From Hyphomicrobium_A sp965243865 (GTDB lineage Bacteria > Pseudomonadota > Alphaproteobacteria > Rhizobiales > Hyphomicrobiaceae), in the NCBI RefSeq assembly GCF_965243865.1, contig NZ_OZ251603.1, forward strand, positions 3,720,001 to 3,784,000: 64,000 nt of DNA, given 5' to 3'. Positions 26,209 through 33,407 of this stretch are shown here, in pieces. The notes under the pieces are model-generated. The model was not told the origin of the DNA. It made no database searches and saw only the letters and a list, made by a program, of their open reading frames with translations. Both the position numbers and the translations under genes were made by a program. Each line of letters starts with the position of its first letter. Position 1 is the first letter of the stretch.

Positions 26209-27186
26209 CTACTGTGGGCGTTTTTGCAGGAGGAACTGCGGATAGAAGGAGACGACAGTTCTTCCACTTGAGTTGACGCCCTCTGCGCCCACGACGAGCA
26301 TGCCCCAGTCCTTCGATGTCCCGGCGCCGACCTTGTGCTCCACCCAGCTGTTGAAGGTGATGCGGTCGCCCTCGTAAACGGATGCGCACCAGGAAAGGTT
26401 TCGCGTGCCCGCAGCTGGTCCCAGCAAGGGGACGGGCCGCTGGTTCAGTGCCAGCCAATCGGCTTCGGTATGGTAGTAGTCAACGATTAGGCGCGTCCAC
26501 ATCGCTATGATGTGCCAGCTGTCCACGGCATTGCCCCGATCTCGAACGGCGGCTGCGTTGGGCCCCTTTCCGAGAATTTGCGTGTATGCCCGCATGGCAG
26601 ACGAAGTGAAGCAGCAGGAGCCGAGCACGATCTCGTCTCCTAGTTGGACATCTTCGAAATAGCGGACGAGATGTCCTCCCGGTCGGCGCTGGACGCGCGA
26701 TCTCCTTCTATTCAGGTCCGCACATCCAGGAGTGAGCACTTCGCCGGCTGGGTTCGACGATAGAAGAATGCTGCAGCTGATGCGGAGGACCAGGGCACCA
26801 GATGACGTACACACGGTGACGGTGGCCATGCGGCCACCCTGATTGCGGCAGGATACCCAGCGACATCCTTCTCCCCACATCAGCTTGATGAGCATGAAGT
26901 CACCCGGACGCGCAGGCTGCAGCCACCTTATGTCTTCGATGGTCAGCCCGGCGGTACGCAGCGAGAGGTCTGAAAAATAGCGTTCCACCTGGTGCATCGT
27001 CAGAATGCAGGTCTGCCATCCGGATGCCGCCAAGCCCTGCAATGGGCTGCGCGCAGCTGCAATTTCATCGAGATGATGAGCTTGGGGGTCGTATTCCCCG
27101 GCGAACTGCGTGATTGCCTCCGGGGAAATTTCGAATCCGCCGACGCTGCAGGTCTGCCCGCTGAGGAAGTGCTGGTGGACGTTCAT
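26209..27186 (-). CDS. Double hot-dog MaoC-like dehydratase
   Basis: 325 residues and two MaoC-like halves. The N-terminal half (~10-140) keeps the hydratase motif in 'EYDPQAHHLDEIAA' (Asp-x4-His) and 'GLAASGWQTCILTM'. The C-terminal half (~175-320) begins 'RYFEDVQLGDEIVLGSC' but lacks the Asp-x4-His pair; it may be structural. Double-hot-dog hydratases act on longer acyl chains. Second gene of a two-gene minus-strand unit with the ELM1-like gene, driven by the FNR-type promoter at 28278-28326. Likely works on acyl chains made by the neighbouring arms, by inference from context. Confidence 0.8.
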   Translation of the reverse strand: MNVHQHFLSGQTCSVGGFEISPEAITQFAGEYDPQAHHLDEIAAARSPLQGLAASGWQTCILTMHQVERYFSDLSLRTAGLTIEDIRWLQPARPGDFMLIKLMWGEGCRWVSCRNQGGRMATVTVCTSSGALVLRISCSILLSSNPAGEVLTPGCADLNRRRSRVQRRPGGHLVRYFEDVQLGDEIVLGSCCFTSSAMRAYTQILGKGPNAAAVRDRGNAVDSWHIIAMWTRLIVDYYHTEADWLALNQRPVPLLGPAAGTRNLSWCASVYEGDRITFNSWVEHKVGAGTSKDWGMLVVGAEGVNSSGRTVVSFYPQFLLQKRPQ

Positions 27187-27207
27187 TTCTGGACGAGCTT
27201 CAATTCT

Positions 27208-28254
27208 TCATGATCTCGTGGCCGAGAGCCTCACGTCAGGACGGTGTGGTGCACTCGGACTGTTGAATCGGCAGGCTATTTCGGCGGCGATTCTCGGCGC
27301 GGCATCCAAAGGTCGATAGCGCCACTGCTCCCGCGGATCGATATCTGGCGTGAGGGGCCGAGTCGCGCCATGCGCCTGAAGGCTTTCATGAAATTTCGCA
27401 ATACGCCCCAAGCCGGCGGAGGATTCAAAGACGTAGACCGGCCTCCCGGTGACACAGGCTTCGCTGACCATGCTGACGGAATCGCCCGTAACGACGGTAA
27501 AATCGGCCTGCGCCAGGAATGTCCAATAGGGGTTGGGGCCACGTCCGTTCCAGATGATCCGCGGGGCGTCGCGTGTTGCGGTGATCGCAGTGCGTAACAG
27601 CGCTGCAGTCGTTCGCCGCGAGGGCGTGATGAGGAAGCTGGCTCCAGCATCTGCGAGTTTGCGCAGGGACGCACCGAACCGTTGCAGCGTTTGGGTGTCA
27701 TAGCGATAGTAACGATCTGGGCCGCCGATGAGCACGGCGACCAAGGGACGGGGAAGCGCGCAGATTTCCGGTGTGCGAACGTTCCTCAGGGCGGCAAGGG
27801 CATGGGGTCGCATCACATGCGGCGTCGTCAAGGTGGAGATGATGTTGGCCCCGGCGTGACCTTCGTGAGCGGGACACCAGATCAAATCTGCAAGGTCGGA
27901 TTGCGTGACATGGTGCTGCAAGGCGACCGTGAATGTTGCCCCTTCAGAGACACGTCGCAGCGCCTGAAGGTAGGGCATCGTTCGATTGCCCGCAGCGATG
28001 GCGATATCGGGCCACGGCGGAGTAAGCGGTCGCTCGCCAGAGTCCCTCGGATCAAGAATGCTTCGCGCGGGCAGAATGCTCCAGGTCGCTCGATTCGCAA
28101 TTTGCTTGTGCTCGAACGTCAGTCCGATTGCACTGGCGACCCCGCTCGCAGCGGCCACGGTGCCCATCCTGCCATCAGTGACAATCCACCCGCTGCGCTC
28201 GCGTATTGATTGAGCGCGAGGCCAGGAAGCTGCCGTATCGAGCATCGCGGGCAT
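27208..28254 (-). CDS. ELM1-family (DUF1022) protein, glycosyltransferase-like fold
   Basis: 348 residues from MPAMLDTAASWPRAQS at 28254 (or the second ATG at 28245). Longer readings up to 28437 run through the promoter region and are unlikely. Family features: 'WIVTDGRMGTVAAASGVASAIG' at the start, 'VAVLIGGPDRYYRYD', and 'FTVVTGDSVSMVSEACVTGRPVYVF' near residue 275. ELM1-like proteins occur widely in alphaproteobacteria; their fold suggests a nucleotide-sugar or GT-B-like enzyme but activity is not known. Here it leads the ELM1-MaoC unit, which is tied by its promoter to the denitrification regulon. It could attach a sugar or head group to the lipid product; speculative. Confidence 0.78.
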   Translation of the reverse strand: MPAMLDTAASWPRAQSIRERSGWIVTDGRMGTVAAASGVASAIGLTFEHKQIANRATWSILPARSILDPRDSGERPLTPPWPDIAIAAGNRTMPYLQALRRVSEGATFTVALQHHVTQSDLADLIWCPAHEGHAGANIISTLTTPHVMRPHALAALRNVRTPEICALPRPLVAVLIGGPDRYYRYDTQTLQRFGASLRKLADAGASFLITPSRRTTAALLRTAITATRDAPRIIWNGRGPNPYWTFLAQADFTVVTGDSVSMVSEACVTGRPVYVFESSAGLGRIAKFHESLQAHGATRPLTPDIDPREQWRYRPLDAAPRIAAEIACRFNSPSAPHRPDVRLSATRS

Positions 28255-28277
28255 TTCGAGCGCCCTCACCGTGGTTG

Positions 28278-28326
28278 CTCGGGAATTATGGGTCGCACGC
28301 GGTGTGCCCACCTTAACCGCGGTTAA
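28278..28326 (-). promoter_or_regulatory. FNR-type promoter of ELM1/MaoC operon
   Basis: TTAAC-CGCG-GTTAA at 28313-28326 is a perfect 14-base palindrome. On the minus strand CATAAT at 28290-28285 lies exactly at the -10 position if the box is at -41.5, giving a start near 28278 and a 24-base leader. The same box may also act on the Crp/Fnr gene on the plus strand, though no good -10 is seen there. Confidence 0.75.
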
Positions 28327-28440
28327 ACAGTCATCGCAAATGTGGCAATTGGCTCCGTTGCATATTTGCGGAAGATCAATTCGACTTACAGATGAAGCGT
28401 CAGAGTGGGGCTGCTTAGAGCCCGCGGGAGGGCGCACAAG

Positions 28441-29133
28441 ATGAACGCCATCGACAACGAGATCATTGCGGCTACGCCGCTGTTTCGAGGACTATCGTCT
28501 GAGATGTCGGAAACGCTGGTCGGCAGAGCGATACCGCGCGTCTATGAAAAGGGGGCGATGCTTTTCCATCAGGGAGAGCCGGCGTCGGCTTTCTTCATCA
28601 TCCTCGACGGATGGGTAAAGCTCTATCGCACGACCGCTGACGGACTCGAGGTCGTGCTGCACGTATTCAAGCGAGGGGAGGCCTTTGCCGAGGCCGCGAT
28701 GTTCCTCGGCGGCCGTTACCCGGCCAGTGCGGAGACTGTTGCGCCTTCACGCCTGCTGAAGATTGACGGCGAGGCATTTCGCTTGCGAATCCGCGATCGG
28801 CCAGAACTCGCGATGTCGATGCTCGCATCGGCATCCTACCAGTTGAAGATGCTGGTGGAGCAGATCGAACAGATCAAGGTCAGGTCGGCACCGCAGCGGA
28901 TTGCCGACTTCCTGATCAGGATTGCGCCCACTCGGGAAGGGGCGGCCGTCGTTGAGCTGCCTTTTGAGAAAAGTCTACTAGCTAATCGCCTGGGCATGAA
29001 GCCCGAGAGCTTCTCGCGTGCCCTGGGCCATCTGCGTTCGTACGGCGTCACCGTCGATCGCGAGGTCGTCCGAATCGATGATGTGGGACGGCTTTTAACA
29101 CTGGTGGAATACGCCGAGGACGACGAGTCCTAG
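28441..29133 (+). CDS. Crp/Fnr-family regulator (DNR/NnrR-like)
   Basis: 230 residues from MNAIDNEIIAA at 28441, with GGAGG nine bases ahead; an upstream start at 28405 is less likely. Cyclic-nucleotide-binding-like beta roll (~15-125, 'GAMLFHQGEPASAFFIILDGWVKL'), dimer helix, then a C-terminal winged helix ('LLANRLGMKPESFSRALGHLRSYG'). The N-terminal region has no cysteine cluster for an Fe-S centre, so it is not an oxygen-sensing FNR proper; DNR-like proteins sense NO through heme. It lies between the ELM1/MaoC unit and the pqqADE unit and is a prime candidate to act at the TTAAC-type boxes. Which of the two Crp/Fnr proteins in the window binds which box is unknown. Confidence 0.9.
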   Translation: MNAIDNEIIAATPLFRGLSSEMSETLVGRAIPRVYEKGAMLFHQGEPASAFFIILDGWVKLYRTTADGLEVVLHVFKRGEAFAEAAMFLGGRYPASAETVAPSRLLKIDGEAFRLRIRDRPELAMSMLASASYQLKMLVEQIEQIKVRSAPQRIADFLIRIAPTREGAAVVELPFEKSLLANRLGMKPESFSRALGHLRSYGVTVDREVVRIDDVGRLLTLVEYAEDDES

Positions 29134-29300
29134 CTGCTTAGGTCTCTGATCAAAACGGTGTGAACGTCGGTGATCGCGTTGGAGCCGTGCGGGCTCCGCG
29201 CAGCGCGTGGGGCAAACGAGCGCGCGGAGCCGGCCGGCTTTCTGTCGATCACGACAGCGAGAGCCGCAAGTGTTATGCGCGCCGACGCCGGCAATCCCCC

Positions 29301-29349
29301 TTAACAAAAGTCAACCGAGCGATGTCTCACGACCGCGATAGTCCGTGAC
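29301..29349 (+). promoter_or_regulatory. FNR-type promoter of pqqADE unit
   Basis: TTAAC-AAAA-GTCAA at 29301-29314, with GATAGT at 29337-29342 exactly at the -10 place for a box centred at -41.5. Predicted start near 29349, 44 bases before pqqA. The rest of the 259-base gap after the Crp/Fnr gene shows no gene. Confidence 0.7.
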
Positions 29350-29392
29350 CGCTGGTGCATGCCCGCACCGCGAAACAATAGGAGGAAAGTCC

Positions 29393-29509
29393 ATGAGGTA
29401 TCTAGAGCCCGCAACGTACGGCGGCGCAGCCACCAAGAAGTGGGTTGAGCCCGCGTATTGCGATGTGCGCCTTGGCTTCGAGGTGACGGCCTACGTCTAC
29501 GTTCGCTGA
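29393..29509 (+). CDS. pqqA: PqqA-type precursor peptide, N-terminally extended
   Basis: 38 residues, too short for routine gene calling. The ribosome site AGGAGGAAAG is excellent. The C-terminal 22 residues follow the PqqA pattern: Trp-x2-Pro-Ala-Tyr-x-Asp-x-Arg-Leu-Gly-Phe-Glu-Val-Thr-Ala-Tyr, close to Klebsiella PqqA as I recall it. The Glu30 and Tyr34 that PqqE joins in PQQ synthesis are both present (Glu-x3-Tyr). The first 16 residues (MRYLEPATYGG...) are an extension not found in short PqqA peptides. pqqD and pqqE follow on the same strand. Because PqqB and PqqC are not encoded here, the final product may or may not be PQQ. Confidence 0.85.
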   Translation: MRYLEPATYGGAATKKWVEPAYCDVRLGFEVTAYVYVR

Positions 29510-29552
29510 TGCCATGAGACGGGGCCCGGAGGCCCTGCTCGGGGAGGAGCAC

Positions 29553-29840
29553 ATGGAGACTGACAGGCGGCTGCGGCCCGAGGACGTGGTCGAACTCAAT
29601 CCGAACTTCCACCTTCGCTGGGAAGAACCGCAGCAAGCCCATGTGCTCCTCTACCCGGAAGGTATTGTGAAGCTCAACGAGACTGCGGCTACGATCATCG
29701 AGCGGTGCACGGACGGACGATCAATCGCGGCCATCGCGGCGGAGCTTTCTTATGTGTTCGCCGGCGCCAATCTCGGCAAAGATGTCCTGAAATTCCTGGA
29801 GGTGGCCCATGCCAAAGGCTGGGTCCGGGTTAAGTCTTGA
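29553..29840 (+). CDS. pqqD: PqqD-type peptide chaperone
   Basis: 95 residues from METDRRLRPEDVVELNPNFHL at 29553, which has GGAGGA close upstream; an earlier ATG at 29514 gives a 108-residue form with an unusual N-terminus. Small winged-helix (RiPP recognition element) fold with 'LLYPEGIVKLNETAATIIERC' and 'FLEVAHAKGWVRV'. PqqD binds PqqA and presents it to the radical-SAM enzyme PqqE. It overlaps the start of pqqE by 32 bases, indicating coupled translation, and starts 43 bases after pqqA. Confidence 0.92.
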   Translation: METDRRLRPEDVVELNPNFHLRWEEPQQAHVLLYPEGIVKLNETAATIIERCTDGRSIAAIAAELSYVFAGANLGKDVLKFLEVAHAKGWVRVKS

Positions 29841-30951
29841 CGGCCTTGGCATGCCGTTGTGGCTGGTACTCGAGCTAACTTACAAGTGTCCCCTGAAATG
29901 TCCCTGGTGCAGTAATCCAGTCGATTTCGATCGTTATCGCAACGAGCTAACCACAGAGGAGTGGAAGGACGTGTTGCGGCAGGGTCGGAAGCTGGGATCG
30001 CTACAGCTCGGTTTCACAGGTGGCGAGCCGATGCTGCGGAACGACCTGGAGGAACTCGTCGAAGAGGCGGATCGGCTTGGCTACTATACCAACCTGATTA
30101 CTTCGGGTGTCGGCCTCAATACGAAACGTTTGCGCGACCTCAAGAAGGCAGGACTGAAGCAGGTCCAGCTCAGCATCCAGGCTTGCGACCAGGAACTCAA
30201 CGAGAAGCTGGTCGGCGTCGACGTGTTTGCGCACAAGGTGGAGATTGCGCGGGCAATAAAGGCCGAGGGGCTGCCCATGGTGCTCAACGTGCCCGTCAGC
30301 CGGTACAATATCGACCAGACCGAGCATCTTATAGATCTCGCTGCGGAGCTCGGCGTGGAGTACCTCGAGTTCGCAAACCTTCAGTACTACAACTGGGCCT
30401 TGCTCAATCGTGCCGAGCTACTGCCGACGCGTGAGCAGCTTGCTAGGTCGGAGGCAGCAGTGAAGGCCGCACGCGAGCGCCTCGGAAAGCGGCTTACGAT
30501 CTTCTTCGTCGTCCCCGACTATTATGACAATCGGCCGAAGGCCTGCATGAACGGATGGGGGGCGATCCACCTAACGATCGCGCCGGACGGGACCGCGCTG
30601 CCGTGCCAGGAAGCAAGGCTCATCAAAAGTATCGAGTTTGCGAGTGTGCGCGAGCACTCGTTGGAGTGGATATGGAACCAGTCGCCGAGTTTCAACGCGT
30701 TCCGGGGCGACGGATGGATGAAGGAGCCGTGCCGAAGTTGCAATGAGAAGGAAAAGGATTTCGGTGGCTGCCGGTGCCAGGCCTACCTTTTCACTGGCGA
30801 CGCGACCAATACCGATCCGGTTTGTTCCAAGTCTCCGCACCGCGACGTCATCGACGGGCTGATCAGCTGTACGCAGAAGCGCGGTGAACCACAGCACCAG
30901 AATCTCGTCATGCGCCGACGCGGAATTGCGCCGCCGGCTGATGCGACGTGA
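29809..30951 (+). CDS. pqqE: Radical-SAM peptide cross-linking enzyme PqqE
   Basis: 380 residues, normal PqqE length. The SAM-cluster motif is at residues 27-34 (Cys-x3-Cys-x2-Cys, 'CPLKCPWCSNP'), then 'QLGFTGGEPMLRNDLEEL'. The C-terminal SPASM region carries auxiliary Fe-S cysteines: 'CMNGWGAIHLTIAPDGTALPC', 'CRSCNEKEKDFGGCRCQA' and 'DPVC'. PqqE joins Glu and Tyr side chains of PqqA. All key cysteines are kept, so it is probably active. Placement behind an FNR-type promoter fits an oxygen-sensitive enzyme used under anaerobic conditions. Confidence 0.95.
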   Translation: MPKAGSGLSLDGLGMPLWLVLELTYKCPLKCPWCSNPVDFDRYRNELTTEEWKDVLRQGRKLGSLQLGFTGGEPMLRNDLEELVEEADRLGYYTNLITSGVGLNTKRLRDLKKAGLKQVQLSIQACDQELNEKLVGVDVFAHKVEIARAIKAEGLPMVLNVPVSRYNIDQTEHLIDLAAELGVEYLEFANLQYYNWALLNRAELLPTREQLARSEAAVKAARERLGKRLTIFFVVPDYYDNRPKACMNGWGAIHLTIAPDGTALPCQEARLIKSIEFASVREHSLEWIWNQSPSFNAFRGDGWMKEPCRSCNEKEKDFGGCRCQAYLFTGDATNTDPVCSKSPHRDVIDGLISCTQKRGEPQHQNLVMRRRGIAPPADAT

Positions 30952-30990
30952 GTGGCGCCGACGCCTATCGCCGCGGGTTGGAGAACATCA

Positions 30991-31494
30991 ATGGACCTGA
31001 CGCTTCTCGATCCGGCGGCACGCCTGCTGCACATCGCCGGGGCGATCATCTGGGTGGGCCACAACTGGGTCAACGTGGTGCAGACGCCCGTGTATCGCGG
31101 TGTCTTGCCGGGCGATCCACCTGAAGCCGTACGCAGTGTCTTCATAGGCGCTTCTAAGCGGGAGCACGGGATCTTCAGACATGCGTCGCTCGTCGTGTGG
31201 GCAACAGGCGTCTTTCTATTGTGGAGGCGCGGGGATCTTTTGGAAGCGGCGACGCTTTCGGGGCCATCGGCCGTCATCGGCCTCGGTGCGTGGATAGGTA
31301 CGCTGATGGTGCTCAACCTATGGCTCATCCTGTGGCCGCATCAGAAAAAGGTTCTTGGCTTCGTCGAGGCGCCGACAGCAGAGCGGTTGCGGTGCTCGCG
31401 CATTACTTTCCTGTCGTCGCGATTCAACACGGTTTTGTCGGTCGCGACCTTGACGCTGATGGTGTTGGGCGCACATGGCGGCTGGAGCCCCTGA
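30991..31494 (+). CDS. Four-helix membrane protein of the pqqADE unit, function unknown
   Basis: 167 residues from the ATG at 30991 with GGAG ahead; a GTG at 30952 right after the pqqE stop would add 13 residues. Four hydrophobic segments (around residues 10-35, 65-80, 90-118, 140-160). Conserved-looking polar residues in or near the membrane include 'LLHIAGAIIWVGHNWVNVVQ' and 'REHGIFRHAS'; such His residues could bind heme or metal. The pattern reminds me of the membrane part of PuuD (Urate_ox_N) or CopD-like proteins, but the match is weak. It lies between pqqE and the SerC-like gene, so it may take part in electron transfer to the new cofactor or pathway. Confidence 0.7.
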   Translation: MDLTLLDPAARLLHIAGAIIWVGHNWVNVVQTPVYRGVLPGDPPEAVRSVFIGASKREHGIFRHASLVVWATGVFLLWRRGDLLEAATLSGPSAVIGLGAWIGTLMVLNLWLILWPHQKKVLGFVEAPTAERLRCSRITFLSSRFNTVLSVATLTLMVLGAHGGWSP

Positions 31495-31506
31495 AGCGAG
31501 GCGGAA

Positions 31507-32580
31507 ATGAAGCGCTTCAGCTTTGCAGCCGGACCTTGTCCAATCCCGCCGGAGGTGAAGAAACAAGTTGCGGAGGACGTGCGCGAGTGGAAAGGCTGCG
31601 GTGTCTCCGCGCTCGAGCTTCCATTCACCGGCGACGAATTCGCAGAGATACTCGAATCAGCTGAAAGCGATTTGCGTTCGCTGATCGAGATTCCGCGGTC
31701 GCACAAAATCCTGTTCCTCCAGGGAGGCGCCACCGCTCAGTTCGCCTTGGTGCCGATGAACCTCGCCCGCGTGGGATGGCACTGCGACTATGTCGAGAGC
31801 GGTTACTGGTCCCGCAGAGCGATCGAGGAGGCGGCTTCCTGGTGGGATGTACGCGTCATTGCCAGCGGAGCAGCGGGTCGCGTGCCCAATTTTGATGAGT
31901 GGCGGCGGAACTCTGACGCGGCCTATTGCCATTTCACCAGCAATGAATCGGCGGACGGCCTTCAGTTCCACGAATTCCCCCAAGGAGGGAAGGCGCCTCT
32001 CGTTGTCGACATGACGGGTGATTTTCTAACCCGTCCCATTCCAGTCGAACAGTTGGGGCTGGTCTATGCCAGTGCGCTGAAGTCCCTCGGTGCCTCGGGC
32101 TTGACGATTGTCATCGTGCGTGCGGACCTTCTGGTTCGCGGATCTAGCGGCGGAATCCCGGCGCCATTCGACCTTGCACGACAGACTGCGGCCAGATCAA
32201 AGGTCAACACTCCACCTATGTTGGCCATCCTGGTGGCCGCGCGCATGCTTCGCTGGCTCGTCGAGGGGGGAGGAATCTCGACGGCCTTCTTGCGCAGCCA
32301 GGAGAGGAGCGCCAACCTCTACAGCATCATCGATGGTAGCGGCTTTTACCGTTGCGATGCAGCGCCCGACGCTCGGTCGCGGGTGAACGTCTGCTTTCGG
32401 TTGCCCGACCCAGAGCTTGAAGAGTCGTTCGCGCACGAGGCTGAGGCTCTTGGTCTCCTCCATCTTCGGGGGCATAAGCGCGTCGGCGGGCTGCGAGCAT
32501 CTTTCTATAACTCCACTGCGGACGAAGCGGTTGATGGGCTGTTGGAGTTCATGACGAACTTTATGAGACGCAACGGATGA
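31507..32580 (+). CDS. SerC-like class V aminotransferase with altered substrate motif
   Basis: 357 residues, full SerC length. The start 'FSFAAGPCPIPPEV', 'FLQGGATAQFALVPMNL' and the PLP lysine region 'YASALKSLGASGLTIVIV' are those of phosphoserine aminotransferase. However, the family's substrate-phosphate motif (about residue 41, Ser-His-Arg-Ser in usual SerC) reads Leu-Pro-Phe-Thr-Gly here, so the His-Arg pair is missing. The C-terminal 'RVGGLRASFYNS' arginine is kept. It thus may not act on 3-phosphohydroxypyruvate. It follows the membrane protein and overlaps the PyrD-like gene by four bases. Either a divergent SerC or a member of a new pathway with PqqADE. Confidence 0.82.
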   Translation: MKRFSFAAGPCPIPPEVKKQVAEDVREWKGCGVSALELPFTGDEFAEILESAESDLRSLIEIPRSHKILFLQGGATAQFALVPMNLARVGWHCDYVESGYWSRRAIEEAASWWDVRVIASGAAGRVPNFDEWRRNSDAAYCHFTSNESADGLQFHEFPQGGKAPLVVDMTGDFLTRPIPVEQLGLVYASALKSLGASGLTIVIVRADLLVRGSSGGIPAPFDLARQTAARSKVNTPPMLAILVAARMLRWLVEGGGISTAFLRSQERSANLYSIIDGSGFYRCDAAPDARSRVNVCFRLPDPELEESFAHEAEALGLLHLRGHKRVGGLRASFYNSTADEAVDGLLEFMTNFMRRNG

Positions 32581-33362
32581 ACGATCCCGGGGCCAAATTC
32601 GTGGCGGAGTCGGCCGGGCTCCCGGACGTGCTCACCGCCGTCGACATACCCGTGGTGCTTCCGTCGCAGGCTATGGGACTGCATTTCAGAAATCCTCTGG
32701 GGCTTGCTGCAGGGTTCGATCGCACGGGAAGGCGACTCTCGGACCTGGCGGCACTCGGATTTGGACATATCGAAGTCGGCACCGTCACGCGTTGCAGTGC
32801 CTATCGGTCTCTTCTGCGAGCCTCGCTCTTAGACGTATGCGTGGGCGTGAACATAGGCAGCGGGAGGCAGGGTGTCGGGCGCCACGTGGTCGACGACTAC
32901 GTCGCGACATTCTCCAAGGTGTGGCCGCGAGCCGACTACATAGTCGCCAACCTTAGCTCTCCCTTCACATTGCGCGACGGGAATACTGCTGGAATTGAAT
33001 TGCTGCTGGAGCAAATCGCGTTCCGCTGGCACAGCCTTTCGCGTTCGACCGGGCGTCACGTTCCGCTGCTCGTCAAAGTCCCCTACGGTGCTGATGAGGG
33101 CCTCCCCGTGGCGCTCACTTTGGCCCGCGATCTGAAGCTTTCAGGAGTTATCCTGGTCTCGGATTCGCTGTCTCAGATTACAGCAGCTCGAAAGTACTTA
33201 GGCGGAGGAACCGTGATCGCGGTCGGGGGCATTGTGTCCGCCGCGGACGTCAGAGACCGGATGTCGGCTGGGGCGTCGCTAGTACAGATCTATACGACGT
33301 TCGTCCGAGACGGACCCCGCGTTGCGAGACAGATCCTCGGCGATCTTGAGAGAATGCGCTAG
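32577..33362 (+). CDS. Shortened PyrD-like FMN enzyme, likely not a dihydroorotate dehydrogenase
   Basis: 261 residues against ~335 for class 2 PyrD. Family features remain: 'NPLGLAAGFDRTGRR', 'FGHIEVGTVT', 'GVNIGSG', 'ANLSSPFT' (with the class 2 catalytic serine), a lysine in 'PLLVKVP' and the C-terminal FMN-phosphate loop 'IAVGGIVSAADV...GASLVQIYTTFV'. Missing are the N-terminal membrane anchor, the 'NRMGFNN' segment and the Asn-Thr pair after the fifth strand (here 'VSDSLS'); Asn of 'SSPNT' is Phe. These residues bind orotate in PyrD, so a different substrate is likely. The start overlaps the SerC-like stop (ATGA). Last gene of the pqqADE unit. Confidence 0.8.
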   Translation: MNDPGAKFVAESAGLPDVLTAVDIPVVLPSQAMGLHFRNPLGLAAGFDRTGRRLSDLAALGFGHIEVGTVTRCSAYRSLLRASLLDVCVGVNIGSGRQGVGRHVVDDYVATFSKVWPRADYIVANLSSPFTLRDGNTAGIELLLEQIAFRWHSLSRSTGRHVPLLVKVPYGADEGLPVALTLARDLKLSGVILVSDSLSQITAARKYLGGGTVIAVGGIVSAADVRDRMSAGASLVQIYTTFVRDGPRVARQILGDLERMR

Positions 33363-33407
33363 CGCGCCGGTGTCGTGGCCTGCTCCGATGACTGCAACCG
33401 GCGTTTC

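Noticed and set aside
28255..28437. Cysteine-rich N-terminal extension of the ELM1-like protein
   Set aside because: This stretch would overlap the FNR-type promoter and the start of the divergent Crp/Fnr gene; the ATG at 28254 gives a typical family length.
29393..29509. Chance 38-codon frame
   Set aside because: I first doubted it because of its size, but the strong ribosome site, the PqqA consensus with Glu-x3-Tyr and the pqqD/pqqE neighbours make chance unlikely; it was kept as a gene.
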